This document shows positions 1 to 6,465 of a stretch of 11,839 bases of DNA, one piece after another (the stretch's first letter is position 1; the number at the start of each line of letters is the position of its first letter). The DNA is from DATDSR01 sp036517855. GTDB lineage: Bacteria > Patescibacteriota > Minisyncoccia > Phycocordibacterales > DATDSR01. The translations under genes and the position numbers were made by a program. Below the pieces are notes generated by a model that ran no database searches, was not told the DNA's origin, and saw nothing but the letters and a program-made list of their open reading frames with translations. The stretch is from positions 1 through 11,839 of the forward strand of contig DATDSR010000006.1 in NCBI GenBank assembly GCA_036517855.1. The letters are read 5' to 3'.

Positions 1-142
1 TGCGCGAGCCCACCACGGCCAAGAGGGTGTGTCCCGCTGGCGGTAGTGTACCCTCAACGTAGAGTTGCTCCGGTGGCTCCGGTATCTCGCCAAGTGGGCT
101 AAACAGGCCTGTGAGTTTAGTTAGTTTCGTAAACCGTTCCAT
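1..142 (-). CDS. dprA: DNA-processing protein DprA, N-terminal fragment (runs off left edge)
   Basis: Only the first 47 codons are inside the window. Reading the minus strand from ATG at 142 gives a short linker, then IPEPPEQLYVEGTLPP, then LLAVVGSR. The 'P-LYVxG-LP ... AVVGSR' pattern marks the start of the Rossmann-like DprA/Smf domain, whose GSR loop follows the first beta strand. DprA binds incoming single-stranded DNA and loads RecA during natural transformation; that role is family knowledge and cannot be checked from this piece. The N-terminus is short, without the helical SAM-like domain many DprA proteins carry, as I would expect in a streamlined genome. The start is divergent from serS with only 17 bases between the two ATGs, and has no Shine-Dalgarno sequence; a perfect TATAAT ends 6 bases before the ATG. 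Confidence 0.88.
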   Translation of the reverse strand, partial: MERFTKLTKLTGLFSPLGEIPEPPEQLYVEGTLPPAGHTLLAVVGSR

Positions 143-145
143 TTT

Positions 146-156
146 GCTATTATATT
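146..156. promoter_or_regulatory. Shared bidirectional -10 element for dprA and serS
   Basis: On the plus strand TATTAT (148-153), preceded by TG at 145-146 as in an extended -10, ends 6 bases before the serS ATG at 160. On the minus strand TATAAT (154 to 149) ends 6 bases before the dprA ATG at 142. The hexamers share five of seven bases, and the block GCTATTATATTAGC has inverted GCTA/TAGC ends. Predicted starts at about 160 (plus) and 142 (minus) coincide with the two ATGs, so both messages would be leaderless. No convincing -35 is visible for serS. Confidence 0.72.
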
Positions 157-159
157 AGC

Positions 160-1413
160 ATGCTTGATATTAAGTTTATCAAAGAGAACGCAGAGTTAGT
201 GCGCGAAGGTGCTCGGAAGAAGCACATCACTTTCGATTTGGATGTCTTGCTCAAACAAGATGCTGAGCGCATCAGGCTTTTGGGCGAAGTAGAGGAAATG
301 CGAAAGCAGCAAAACGAAGTTAGTGCGAAAATTGGAGCCGGCGCGGACAGAACTCAGTTGTTGCTAGATATGCAGAAGCTTAAGCAAGTTTTGGTTGAGA
401 AAGAGGGTGAGCTTGCCGAAGTTATGAAAAGCTGGCAAGCCTCGATGCTCCAAGTACCCAACATCCCAGATATGAGCGTGCCGGAGGGAGACAGTGACGA
501 GCAGAATGTGGAGATTCGTAAGTGGGGCGAGCAAACCAAGTTTGACTTTACCCCCAAGAGTCACTTAGACATAATGCTTGCTCATGATTGGGCTGACTTT
601 GAGCGAGGGGCGAAGGTGGCGGGTTTCCGTGGGTATTTTCTAAAAGGTGATGCGGCTAGACTCTCGTTTGCCATTTGGCAGTACGGGATGAAGTTTTTCT
701 CTGACAAAGGGATGAGCCTAATGATAGTGCCGTCGCTTGTGCGCCGTGAAAATTTATTCGGCACCGGCTATCTGCCACAAGGTGAGGAGGATTTGTATAA
801 GACGCAAGATGGTGAATTTTTGGCCGGTACTGCCGAAGTTGCAACTATGGGTTATTTTGCGGGCGATACACTTGAAGTGGCCAAGCTCCCGATTAAGGCA
901 CTCTCCTTCTCGCCGTGTTTTCGCCGCGAGGCCGGAGCACACAGCAAAGATGTTAAGGGTCTCATCCGAGTGCACGAGTTCTACAAACTTGAGCAAGTGG
1001 TGCTCTGTGAGGCAAGCCACGAAGAGTCTGTTAGGTTGCACGAGTGGCTCAATCGCAACGCCGAAGAATTTATTGAATCACTCGGTATCCCATATCATAC
1101 GGTCGCAAACTGTGGTGGCGATTTGGGTTTGGGGCAGGTCAAAAAATACGATATAGAATTGTGGGTGCCACTTGAAGGCAAGTATCGCGAGATTGGTTCA
1201 GCCTCTTACTTTCACGATTTTCAAACTCGTCGACTCAATATCCGCTACCGGGGCACAGAAGGGAAGCTTCGCTACGCTCACTCACTTAACTCAACCGCTA
1301 TTCCCACACCGCGCATTCTAGTGTCACTTGTAGAGAACTTTCAACAAGCGGATGGTTCGGTCAAAATACCTGGGGTGCTTGTGCCTTATATGGGCAAAGA
1401 GGTGATGAATTGA
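160..1413 (+). CDS. serS: Seryl-tRNA synthetase
   Basis: Cytoplasmic class II aminoacyl-tRNA synthetase that charges tRNA-Ser with serine; 417 residues, close to the usual 420-430. The N-terminal part (about 1-100) is the tRNA-binding long antiparallel coiled coil, rich in charged heptads. The catalytic domain follows: the serine-pocket TAE motif at 224-226, motif 2 with F254-R255-R256-E257 and the HEF at 272-274, and motif 3 in the segment 374-394 ending in the conserved Arg385. The motif 3 loop is NSTAIPTPR rather than the NGSGLAVGR seen in Escherichia coli, a variation I associate with Parcubacteria. It is first in an operon with ftsQ, the S11 peptidase and dus. There is no Shine-Dalgarno; an extended -10 lies 6 bases upstream, so the message is probably leaderless. 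Phe is mostly TTT (14 of 20). Confidence 0.96.
   Translation: MLDIKFIKENAELVREGARKKHITFDLDVLLKQDAERIRLLGEVEEMRKQQNEVSAKIGAGADRTQLLLDMQKLKQVLVEKEGELAEVMKSWQASMLQVPNIPDMSVPEGDSDEQNVEIRKWGEQTKFDFTPKSHLDIMLAHDWADFERGAKVAGFRGYFLKGDAARLSFAIWQYGMKFFSDKGMSLMIVPSLVRRENLFGTGYLPQGEEDLYKTQDGEFLAGTAEVATMGYFAGDTLEVAKLPIKALSFSPCFRREAGAHSKDVKGLIRVHEFYKLEQVVLCEASHEESVRLHEWLNRNAEEFIESLGIPYHTVANCGGDLGLGQVKKYDIELWVPLEGKYREIGSASYFHDFQTRRLNIRYRGTEGKLRYAHSLNSTAIPTPRILVSLVENFQQADGSVKIPGVLVPYMGKEVMN
1398..1406 (+). promoter_or_regulatory. Shine-Dalgarno for the ftsQ-like gene, embedded in serS
   Basis: AGAGGTGAT matches the anti-Shine-Dalgarno end of 16S rRNA well and lies 11 bases before ATG 1418 (8 before GTG 1415). 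It allows internal initiation within the serS message although serS itself appears to be leaderless. Confidence 0.6.
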
Positions 1414-1417
1414 TGTG

Positions 1418-2158
1418 ATGAGGATTGCAGAGCGTAAGAAAATAGTAAAGAAGATAACTTTCGTAGTTTGGGCACTTACGTTTTTTGTATTTGGTACCTT
1501 TTTGCTTACTAGCAATCGCTTTCGCATTCACACCGTTACTATCTCTGGCGACGAGCAGAACGCCTTTACTACCCGAGATGTGGTCGAAAGTAATTTGGCG
1601 GGCGTATATTTTGGTTTAGTGCCAAAAGATAATTTGTTCGTTTATCCCGAAAGTGCCATAGCCACCAATCTTTACACTATTAACCCGGGTATCTCCAAGG
1701 TCGAGTTCATTCGTAAACTTGGCGGCGAACTGATTGTGTCGCTTGCATTGCATGGCAAAGATTACATCTGGTGCGTAAGCGAAGAGAGCCTCGAGTGCCG
1801 TTTCTTAGACGAAGAGGGTCAGGCTTATGCCACCAGTTCACCCGTGGACGGCAAATTTGAGATTGTCTCAGGCGAGCACTTGAGCAAAGAGGTGTTTGTA
1901 AACGTGCGTGGTGTTTTGCTGGGCCTTGCCTCGAGCAGTTTTGCCACTCGAGTGGTTAAAGTAAATGCCGATGATATCGTTTATAATGTAGTGGAGGGTT
2001 GGTATTTGCGCACGAGTGTGGATGCTAGTGCCGGTGAGGTAATGCAAAGGGTGAAGGGGGCATTTACCACTGAGGCCCTTAAAGACGCCAAGGCGCGGGC
2101 CAAGCTCGATTACCTTGATGTGCGTTTAGACAACAAAATGTTCTACAAATTCAAATGA
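1418..2158 (+). CDS. FtsQ/DivIB-like cell-division protein
   Basis: Predicted single-pass membrane protein, 246 residues: a basic N-terminus (RIAERKKIVKK), one membrane helix at about 13-31, then an extracytoplasmic part. Residues 34-115 have the layout of a POTRA domain (FRIHTVTISG opening strand, later KVEFIRKLGGELIVSL), and the C-terminus ends in LDYLDVRLDNKMFYKF, which resembles the closing 'YIDLRF-NKVYYK' beta strand of FtsQ/DivIB. These proteins tie the FtsBL complex to the division septum. Assignment rests on architecture plus the C-terminal pattern, with the neighbouring cell-wall enzyme as support. ATG at 1418 is preferred over the in-frame GTG at 1415; AGAGGTGAT at 1398-1406, inside the last codons of serS, is a good Shine-Dalgarno. 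The ORF ends in ATGA, overlapping the next gene. Confidence 0.72.
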   Translation: MRIAERKKIVKKITFVVWALTFFVFGTFLLTSNRFRIHTVTISGDEQNAFTTRDVVESNLAGVYFGLVPKDNLFVYPESAIATNLYTINPGISKVEFIRKLGGELIVSLALHGKDYIWCVSEESLECRFLDEEGQAYATSSPVDGKFEIVSGEHLSKEVFVNVRGVLLGLASSSFATRVVKVNADDIVYNVVEGWYLRTSVDASAGEVMQRVKGAFTTEALKDAKARAKLDYLDVRLDNKMFYKFK

Positions 2159-3012
2159 GCAAAAGTCGCATCAAAATCATGTTTTCAGCCAGTTTGGCTG
2201 TGTTGTTGGGCTGGTTTGGGACGAGCCTACTCTTCAAGGCAAGTACCGAAGTTTTGGCCTTAAAATCTGTACCTCGAACTCTGCTATACCAATCAGCCGC
2301 GGCTAGTGGTAATGAAGTGGCACCCATCCACCGATATTATTTGCCCAAGGACGCGCCACCAGCTCCCTCTATAAAGGCGGATAGTTTCCTCATAGCTGAT
2401 TTACTCACTGGCAACATTCTGCTCGAGAAGGATGGCGAAGCGGCCTACCCCATTGCTTCGCTCTCTAAGCTCATTACGGCCAGTGTGGCCCTCGAGCAAC
2501 ACTTAGCGAGTACCACCCTCTTGTATCCACTCTTACTCCAGTCGAGCAATGTATCGGCCGACAAGATTGCCGATTCGTTTGGTCACGATACATTTATGCA
2601 GTGGATGAACGATTTTGCTAAGAACTTGGGTATGACTCACACCCACTACGATGACCCATCAGGCATATCACCCAAGAACGTGTCGTCAGCCGAAGATTTG
2701 CTCATACTCGCGCGACATTTGTACACCAAACAGCCCGAGATACTCTCGATGACTTTGCTCCCAACCAAAGACAAGTGGGTCAATAATAATATGTTTGTAC
2801 TTAAACACACTGACTATTACATTGGTGGCAAGAGCGGCTACACCCCCGAGGCAGGGGGAACTCTCGTAGCCTTCTTTGATCTACCTCTGTCGAATGGGCA
2901 AATTCGTCCAATTGTGGTAATACTCTTGGGCACAGATGACGCGCGCGGGGCCAAGTACGAACTTGCCGGCTCTCTAACGCGCTACCTTGCCCAATATGTC
3001 TCCTACAAATAA
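2155..3012 (+). CDS. D-alanyl-D-alanine carboxypeptidase (peptidase S11, PBP5-like), shortened
   Basis: Penicillin-binding-protein type serine carboxypeptidase that trims the terminal D-Ala of peptidoglycan stem peptides outside the membrane. An N-terminal hydrophobic stretch (about 8-27) is a signal peptide or anchor, followed by a Pro-rich linker near 63-72. All three active-site motifs are visible: S102-L-S-K105 (SxxK), S130-S-N132 (SxN) and K226-S-G228 (the KTG equivalent, in GGKSGYT). SxxK and SxN are only 28 residues apart, against 66 in E. coli PBP5, so roughly 35-40 residues usually found there are absent although LLYPLLLQSSN aligns well with the normal LLYxLLLxSxN helix. There is no C-terminal PBP5 beta domain. 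Its ATG overlaps the ftsQ stop (ATGA), implying translational coupling, and its 3' end overlaps dus. Confidence 0.9.
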   Translation: MSKSRIKIMFSASLAVLLGWFGTSLLFKASTEVLALKSVPRTLLYQSAAASGNEVAPIHRYYLPKDAPPAPSIKADSFLIADLLTGNILLEKDGEAAYPIASLSKLITASVALEQHLASTTLLYPLLLQSSNVSADKIADSFGHDTFMQWMNDFAKNLGMTHTHYDDPSGISPKNVSSAEDLLILARHLYTKQPEILSMTLLPTKDKWVNNNMFVLKHTDYYIGGKSGYTPEAGGTLVAFFDLPLSNGQIRPIVVILLGTDDARGAKYELAGSLTRYLAQYVSYK

Positions 3013-3955
3013 CTTTTGGCTTAAACTCCCGAAACCATTTTTCATCCTCGCGCCGATGGCGGATGTTACGGATTCAGTTTTTAGGCATTTGGTTGCGGAG
3101 AAAGGGAAGCCGGATGTGATGTTTACCGAATTCGTGGCAGCTGACGGTTTGATGCACCCCTTGGGACGTGAACATCTACTGATTGATTTGAAATATTCTG
3201 AATTAGAGCGACCTATCGTTGCCCAGATTTGGGGCGGTAAGCCCGAGAACATAGAGGGAGCGGCCGCGCTTGTGAGAGAACTAGGTTTCGACGGCGTCGA
3301 CATAAATATGGGTTGTCCAGACAGGGGAGTGGAGAAGCAGAGAGGTGGCGCCTCGCACATTCGCAATTATGAACATGCGAAAGAAATTATTGCCGCGGCA
3401 ATGAAGGGAGCCCGTTCGACAAGCTCAGGGCAAGCCGGTATCCCCGTATCAGTTAAGACACGCATTGGCTACAAAAGTTTTGACCCTGACTGGATTAAGC
3501 TACTTGTAGATTCGGGCATAGCAGCTCTCACTTTGCACCTACGCACAAGAGAAGAAATGAGCAAAGTGCCTGCTCACTGGGAACTTGCAGAAGATTTGCG
3601 TAAGCTTGTCCCGGGCCTACTTATTGGTAACGGCGATGTTGAAGGCATGGCAGATGCAAAAGCAAAAGCCGAGGGTTCTGGATTCGAGGGGGTTATGCTT
3701 GGTCGAGCTATTTTCGGTAACCCTTGGTTGTTCACTGGCAAACCTAAACCAGAATGGCGTGAAGTTTTCGGAACCATCACCCACCACGCCCAAATGTTTG
3801 AGCAGGAGTACACTGGTAAAAAGAGCTTCGCAATTATGAAAAAATTTTTCGGCGCCTACGTGAGTGGCCACCCCCAAGCCCACGAAATAAAACTCGCCCT
3901 AATGAATTGCAGTAGTGCGGTCGAAGTAGAAAAAGTTTTAGCGCCGTTTATGTAA
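2996..3955 (+). CDS. dus: tRNA-dihydrouridine synthase (Dus family)
   Basis: FMN-dependent enzyme that reduces uridines in the D-loop of tRNA; 319 residues, normal for the family. Visible in order are APMADVTDSVFR (17-30, flavin-site strand), AQIWG (76-80), the NMGCP loop with catalytic Cys107, SVKTRIG (152-158), HLRT (181-184) before the conserved PAHW, GNGDV (211-215) and MLGRAIFGNPWLF (234-246). The subgroup (DusA/B/C) cannot be fixed. An extra segment RSTSSGQA (140-147) sits just before the SVKTR strand and is encoded by a short interspersed repeat. ATG 2996 is chosen over an upstream TTG at 2987; either overlaps the end of the carboxypeptidase gene, so translation is probably coupled. 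Last gene of the serS operon, convergent with pyrE. Confidence 0.94.
   Translation: MSPTNNFWLKLPKPFFILAPMADVTDSVFRHLVAEKGKPDVMFTEFVAADGLMHPLGREHLLIDLKYSELERPIVAQIWGGKPENIEGAAALVRELGFDGVDINMGCPDRGVEKQRGGASHIRNYEHAKEIIAAAMKGARSTSSGQAGIPVSVKTRIGYKSFDPDWIKLLVDSGIAALTLHLRTREEMSKVPAHWELAEDLRKLVPGLLIGNGDVEGMADAKAKAEGSGFEGVMLGRAIFGNPWLFTGKPKPEWREVFGTITHHAQMFEQEYTGKKSFAIMKKFFGAYVSGHPQAHEIKLALMNCSSAVEVEKVLAPFM
3415..3435 (+). repeat. Short interspersed repeat copy inserted in-frame in dus
   Basis: The bases TTCGACAAGCTCAGGGCAAG and one further base match a short sequence that I remember recurring in many CPR and other environmental genomes, where in coding frame it yields STSSGQA-type peptides. Here it adds about eight residues to Dus without breaking the frame. 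Only one copy was noticed in this window, so its repeat nature rests on prior knowledge. Confidence 0.6.
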
Positions 3956-3984
3956 AAAACCGGGGCCTGCCTGTGCAAGCCCCG
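3954..3984 (-). terminator. Rho-independent terminator of pyrF-pyrE
   Basis: On the minus strand CGGGGC (3984-3979) pairs with GCCCCG (3966-3961); inside, one mismatch and a further TGC/GCA stem close a four-base loop. The stem is followed by one G and six T. The T run overlaps the TAA stop codon of dus on the other strand. In the plus direction no T run follows, so it should act mainly on the pyr transcript. Confidence 0.85.
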
Positions 3985-3994
3985 AGATTGGATT

Positions 3995-4627
3995 CTAATT
4001 CTTTGGTTGTCCATACTTAGCCACGAATTCTTTGCCATGGCCGTGCTCGAGATTGATCTTGATGCCTTTAGAGCAATGGCCGCTCTTAGCACACCCCTCC
4101 GCGGTCCAAAGCTTGAGGGGGCCTTCTCCGAGAGCAACGATTGGTCCAAGCCCTTTTGCATCCCTGTTGGTCTTGTCGCCCCAGGCCCAGAGAACGCAAC
4201 TTGCGATAACTCTGCCTTTGGCCTCCCTTGTTGCGTTGGCTACCTTCTGGAGTGTGCCGAGTGTCGTGCCCACATCATCGGCTAGGAGAACAGTTTGGTG
4301 CTTCAGGAGTTTGGAGAAGCGCGGGTCTATGATGTACCCACCCTTGCCATCCTTGAGAGCTACCACTGTCTTGGCGCTGAAGAGTGAGGCCAGGAAGGCC
4401 GCCACAACCACACCACCACGATCAGGGCCCACCACTACGTCTGGTGGTGCCACAATCGTCGTCAGTTTGCCGTAGAGCCTTCGGCAGAACATTTGCAGTT
4501 CGGTGGGATGATTGGCAACCAGCGATTCTCCGTGGGCGAACTGCTCTGAGTGTGTCCCCGACGAGAAGACGAAGTGTCCTGTGAGGATGACACCAAGGTC
4601 GCGTAGCTCTCGTTCGAAAGTTGTCAT
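3995..4627 (-). CDS. pyrE: Orotate phosphoribosyltransferase-like protein
   Basis: Predicted to join orotate to PRPP giving orotidine 5'-monophosphate, the substrate of the preceding gene's product. 210 residues. The N-terminus has the OPRTase signature GHFVFSSGTHSEQF (17-30); DVVVGPDRGG (63-72) is the first substrate loop; LKDGKGG (91-97) corresponds to the flexible catalytic loop; VLLADDVGTTLGT (113-125) is the PRPP-binding motif with D117-D118. The C-terminus adds CAKSGHCSKG (179-188) and GHGKEF, a Cys/His knuckle-like tail that could bind metal; this is inference. AGGAG (4638-4634) overlaps the pyrF stop and sits 6 bases from the ATG, so the pair is one operon. All nine Phe codons are TTC, unlike serS. 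A generic phosphoribosyltransferase is the alternative; the pyrF neighbour argues for orotate. Confidence 0.87.
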   Translation of the reverse strand: MTTFERELRDLGVILTGHFVFSSGTHSEQFAHGESLVANHPTELQMFCRRLYGKLTTIVAPPDVVVGPDRGGVVVAAFLASLFSAKTVVALKDGKGGYIIDPRFSKLLKHQTVLLADDVGTTLGTLQKVANATREAKGRVIASCVLWAWGDKTNRDAKGLGPIVALGEGPLKLWTAEGCAKSGHCSKGIKINLEHGHGKEFVAKYGQPKN

Positions 4628-4629
4628 CC

Positions 4630-5349
4630 CTAGCTCCTTTTTGTGTAGGAGACAATCTCGTGGTCTATCCGTCTGACAGCTTCCGTTGGTGAGCCGATGC
4701 TCTCTGGCGGGTTGGTGATGGGATCACCAACGACCATGAAATCTGCTCCACCCTCCAGCGACTGCGTGGGTGTGCCGAAGCTTGCTTGACCCATCGGGTT
4801 TGCTCCCTCTGGTCTCACCGCGGTGACCACGAATTTTTTACCCACGCTCTTGTATATCGGAGCGAGGATAGCGAGATCCTGAGGTGAGCAGACAAAGCCA
4901 CCCACCTTGGCATGGTAGCCGATGTCAGCGAGACGCTTTATGGTATCCACACGCAGTGCATCGTAGATCTCAAGACACGACTGATCATCCTGAGAAGTGA
5001 GTGCTGTCACTCCGAGAACCAGAGTATCCCTACGGCTGTTGGCCACTGCTGCCTGTACACTCATCCTGCCGGATGCTAGGCATACCGTCAGCATGTTCAC
5101 TCCTAGGGCAGCCATGCTTTCAGCTGCCATCGTCACAATACGTGCGGGATCAAACCACTTGCCGTCCCACATGATTGGTTTACTGTGTTGGGCGCAGTAG
5201 AGGGCGGCTTGCCACGCTGTGCCACTTGTTATCAAGCTCGAACCGATCTTGAATCCCCAGACTAGTGGGCTCAAGTCTTCGATCAACGTCTCTGCTCGTT
5301 TGAGTGGAACATCGAGGGCCACTATGAGTCCGTCTTTGGCGCTTGTCAT
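4630..5349 (-). CDS. pyrF: Orotidine 5'-phosphate decarboxylase, with unusual phosphate site
   Basis: Last step of UMP synthesis: decarboxylation of OMP. 239 residues, a normal length. The TIM-barrel landmarks are IVALDVP with D13, WGFKIG with K34, and the catalytic tetrad segment D62-G-K64-W-F-D67, matching the family's D-x-K-x-x-D. AVRPEG (177-182) matches the conserved GIRPxG loop. Two residues that hold the substrate phosphate look altered: DQ before the TP loop is GQ (Q188 kept), and the Arg of the usual VGRP is Asp209 (VVGDPI). The catalytic residues are intact, so activity is likely but substrate grip may differ. GGAGGT (5361-5356) lies 6 bases from the ATG, a strong Shine-Dalgarno. 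The gene leads the pyrF-pyrE operon, divergent from dnaX across 78 bases. Confidence 0.88.
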   Translation of the reverse strand: MTSAKDGLIVALDVPLKRAETLIEDLSPLVWGFKIGSSLITSGTAWQAALYCAQHSKPIMWDGKWFDPARIVTMAAESMAALGVNMLTVCLASGRMSVQAAVANSRRDTLVLGVTALTSQDDQSCLEIYDALRVDTIKRLADIGYHAKVGGFVCSPQDLAILAPIYKSVGKKFVVTAVRPEGANPMGQASFGTPTQSLEGGADFMVVGDPITNPPESIGSPTEAVRRIDHEIVSYTKRS

Positions 5350-5412
5350 ACTTCGACCTCCAATTGTATTGAGAGCATAGCCGAAAGGGGAATCCCAACG
5401 GCTAGTTCTGCG

Positions 5413-5421
5413 TGATATAAT
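5413..5421 (+). promoter_or_regulatory. Extended -10 promoter giving leaderless dnaX mRNA
   Basis: TGA-TATAAT (TG at 5413-5414, perfect hexamer 5416-5421) ends 6 bases before the dnaX ATG at 5428. No Shine-Dalgarno and no convincing -35 are present; an extended -10 can work without one. Predicted transcription start is at or next to the A of ATG. Confidence 0.75.
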
Positions 5422-5427
5422 ACGCTT

Positions 5428-6465
5428 ATGTCACTCTATCGCAAGTATCGGCCAAGTACGTTTGGCGAGGTTATTGGGCAGGGGAGTGTTGTAGATGTTT
5501 TGGCTCGGGCTATCAAGGACAAAACAATCGCTCACGCTTATTTATTTGCCGGTTCGCGTGGGACGGGCAAAACTAGTGTGGCTCGTATTTTGGCCAAGGA
5601 TATCGGCACGGCTCCAGAAGATTTGTATGAGATAGATGCCGCCAGTAACCGTGGCATTGATGAGATACGCGAGCTGCGCGAGGCCGTGCGCACTCTGCCT
5701 TTTAATTCAAAGTACAAGGTTTACATTATTGACGAGGTGCATATGCTCACGGCCCCGGCCTTCAATGCTTTGCTTAAGACACTTGAAGAGCCACCCGCCC
5801 ACGTCATTTTCATCCTCGCTACTACAGAAGCTCACAAATTGCCCGAGACGATAGTTAGCCGATGTCAGGTTTTCAATTTCAAAAAGCCGACCGAAGAGGA
5901 GGTCAAGCAACTTGTTCTGCACGTAGCAAAGAGTGAGGGTTACAAAATAGACGCCGGCTCGCTTTCTCTAGTAGCTTTGCTTTCGGAGGGCGCCTTTCGT
6001 GACGCTCTCACTGTGCTCGAGAAGGTTATTAATACTTCTAAAGATAAAAAGATTAGTTTGGATGAAGTGGAGGAGGTCACAGGTGCCCCGCGAGTGGCCT
6101 TGCTTGAGCAGTTTGTTAAGGCTCTGGCCGAGGCCGACCGAGCCACCGCCCTCGCTGTGTTAGCTGGCCTTGGCGATAAAAATATTGATGCGCGCGTTTT
6201 CGCCAAGCTTGTGATGCGCGATATTCGCTACGCTATGCTCATTTCTTTTGCCCCAGAGCTCATTGAACGAATTAAAAACGAACTGGCATCGGGTGAGTTT
6301 GAGTTTGTGCAGAGTTTAGGCAAGCACCCGGGCGTCAAGAAGTTCCCGAATGTATTGCGCGAATTCCTCGCCGCCTACAGCGAGCTTGGCCGCTCGCACA
6401 TACCTACTTTGCCTCTCGAGCTTGCCGTAGTGCGTTTACTACCAGATGAAGTGTCAACAATATGA
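5428..6465 (+). CDS. dnaX: DNA polymerase III gamma/tau-type subunit (clamp-loader ATPase), short form
   Basis: AAA+ motor subunit of the clamp loader that opens the beta clamp onto primed DNA. 345 residues. Visible: YRKYRP at the start (4-9), Walker A GSRGTGKT (42-49), Walker B IIDEVH (100-105), sensor 1 ATTE (131-134), the SRC Arg finger motif (144-146) and sensor 2 GAFRDAL (188-194), followed by a helical collar domain. Two parts are missing. The four-Cys zinc module normally between the Walker A helix and EIDAASNRG is replaced by a short link (residues 57-67, no Cys), and the tau extension that binds polymerase and helicase is absent, so it is a gamma-like protein made directly. The stop overlaps the antiporter start (ATGA). 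Start is ATG 5428 with a -10 box just upstream. Confidence 0.94.
   Translation: MSLYRKYRPSTFGEVIGQGSVVDVLARAIKDKTIAHAYLFAGSRGTGKTSVARILAKDIGTAPEDLYEIDAASNRGIDEIRELREAVRTLPFNSKYKVYIIDEVHMLTAPAFNALLKTLEEPPAHVIFILATTEAHKLPETIVSRCQVFNFKKPTEEEVKQLVLHVAKSEGYKIDAGSLSLVALLSEGAFRDALTVLEKVINTSKDKKISLDEVEEVTGAPRVALLEQFVKALAEADRATALAVLAGLGDKNIDARVFAKLVMRDIRYAMLISFAPELIERIKNELASGEFEFVQSLGKHPGVKKFPNVLREFLAAYSELGRSHIPTLPLELAVVRLLPDEVSTI

Noticed and set aside
737..1156. 139-codon plus-strand open frame inside serS
   Set aside because: Overlaps serS in another frame; the translation is rich in Arg/Ser/Cys with no domain, typical of a shadow.
4032..4475. 147-codon plus-strand open frame opposite pyrE
   Set aside because: pyrE has clear motifs, a Shine-Dalgarno and a terminator; the plus frame is low-complexity and caused by the GC pattern of the real gene.
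5387..5396. GGGGAATCCC between pyrF and dnaX as an operator
   Set aside because: A ten-base near-palindrome with no second copy or known consensus; too weak to call.
6043..6053. dnaX frameshift site (TAAAAAG at codons 206-208)
   Set aside because: It is not the A-AAA-AAG heptamer, lies mid-gene, and the protein already ends in gamma-like form with no tau domain to skip.
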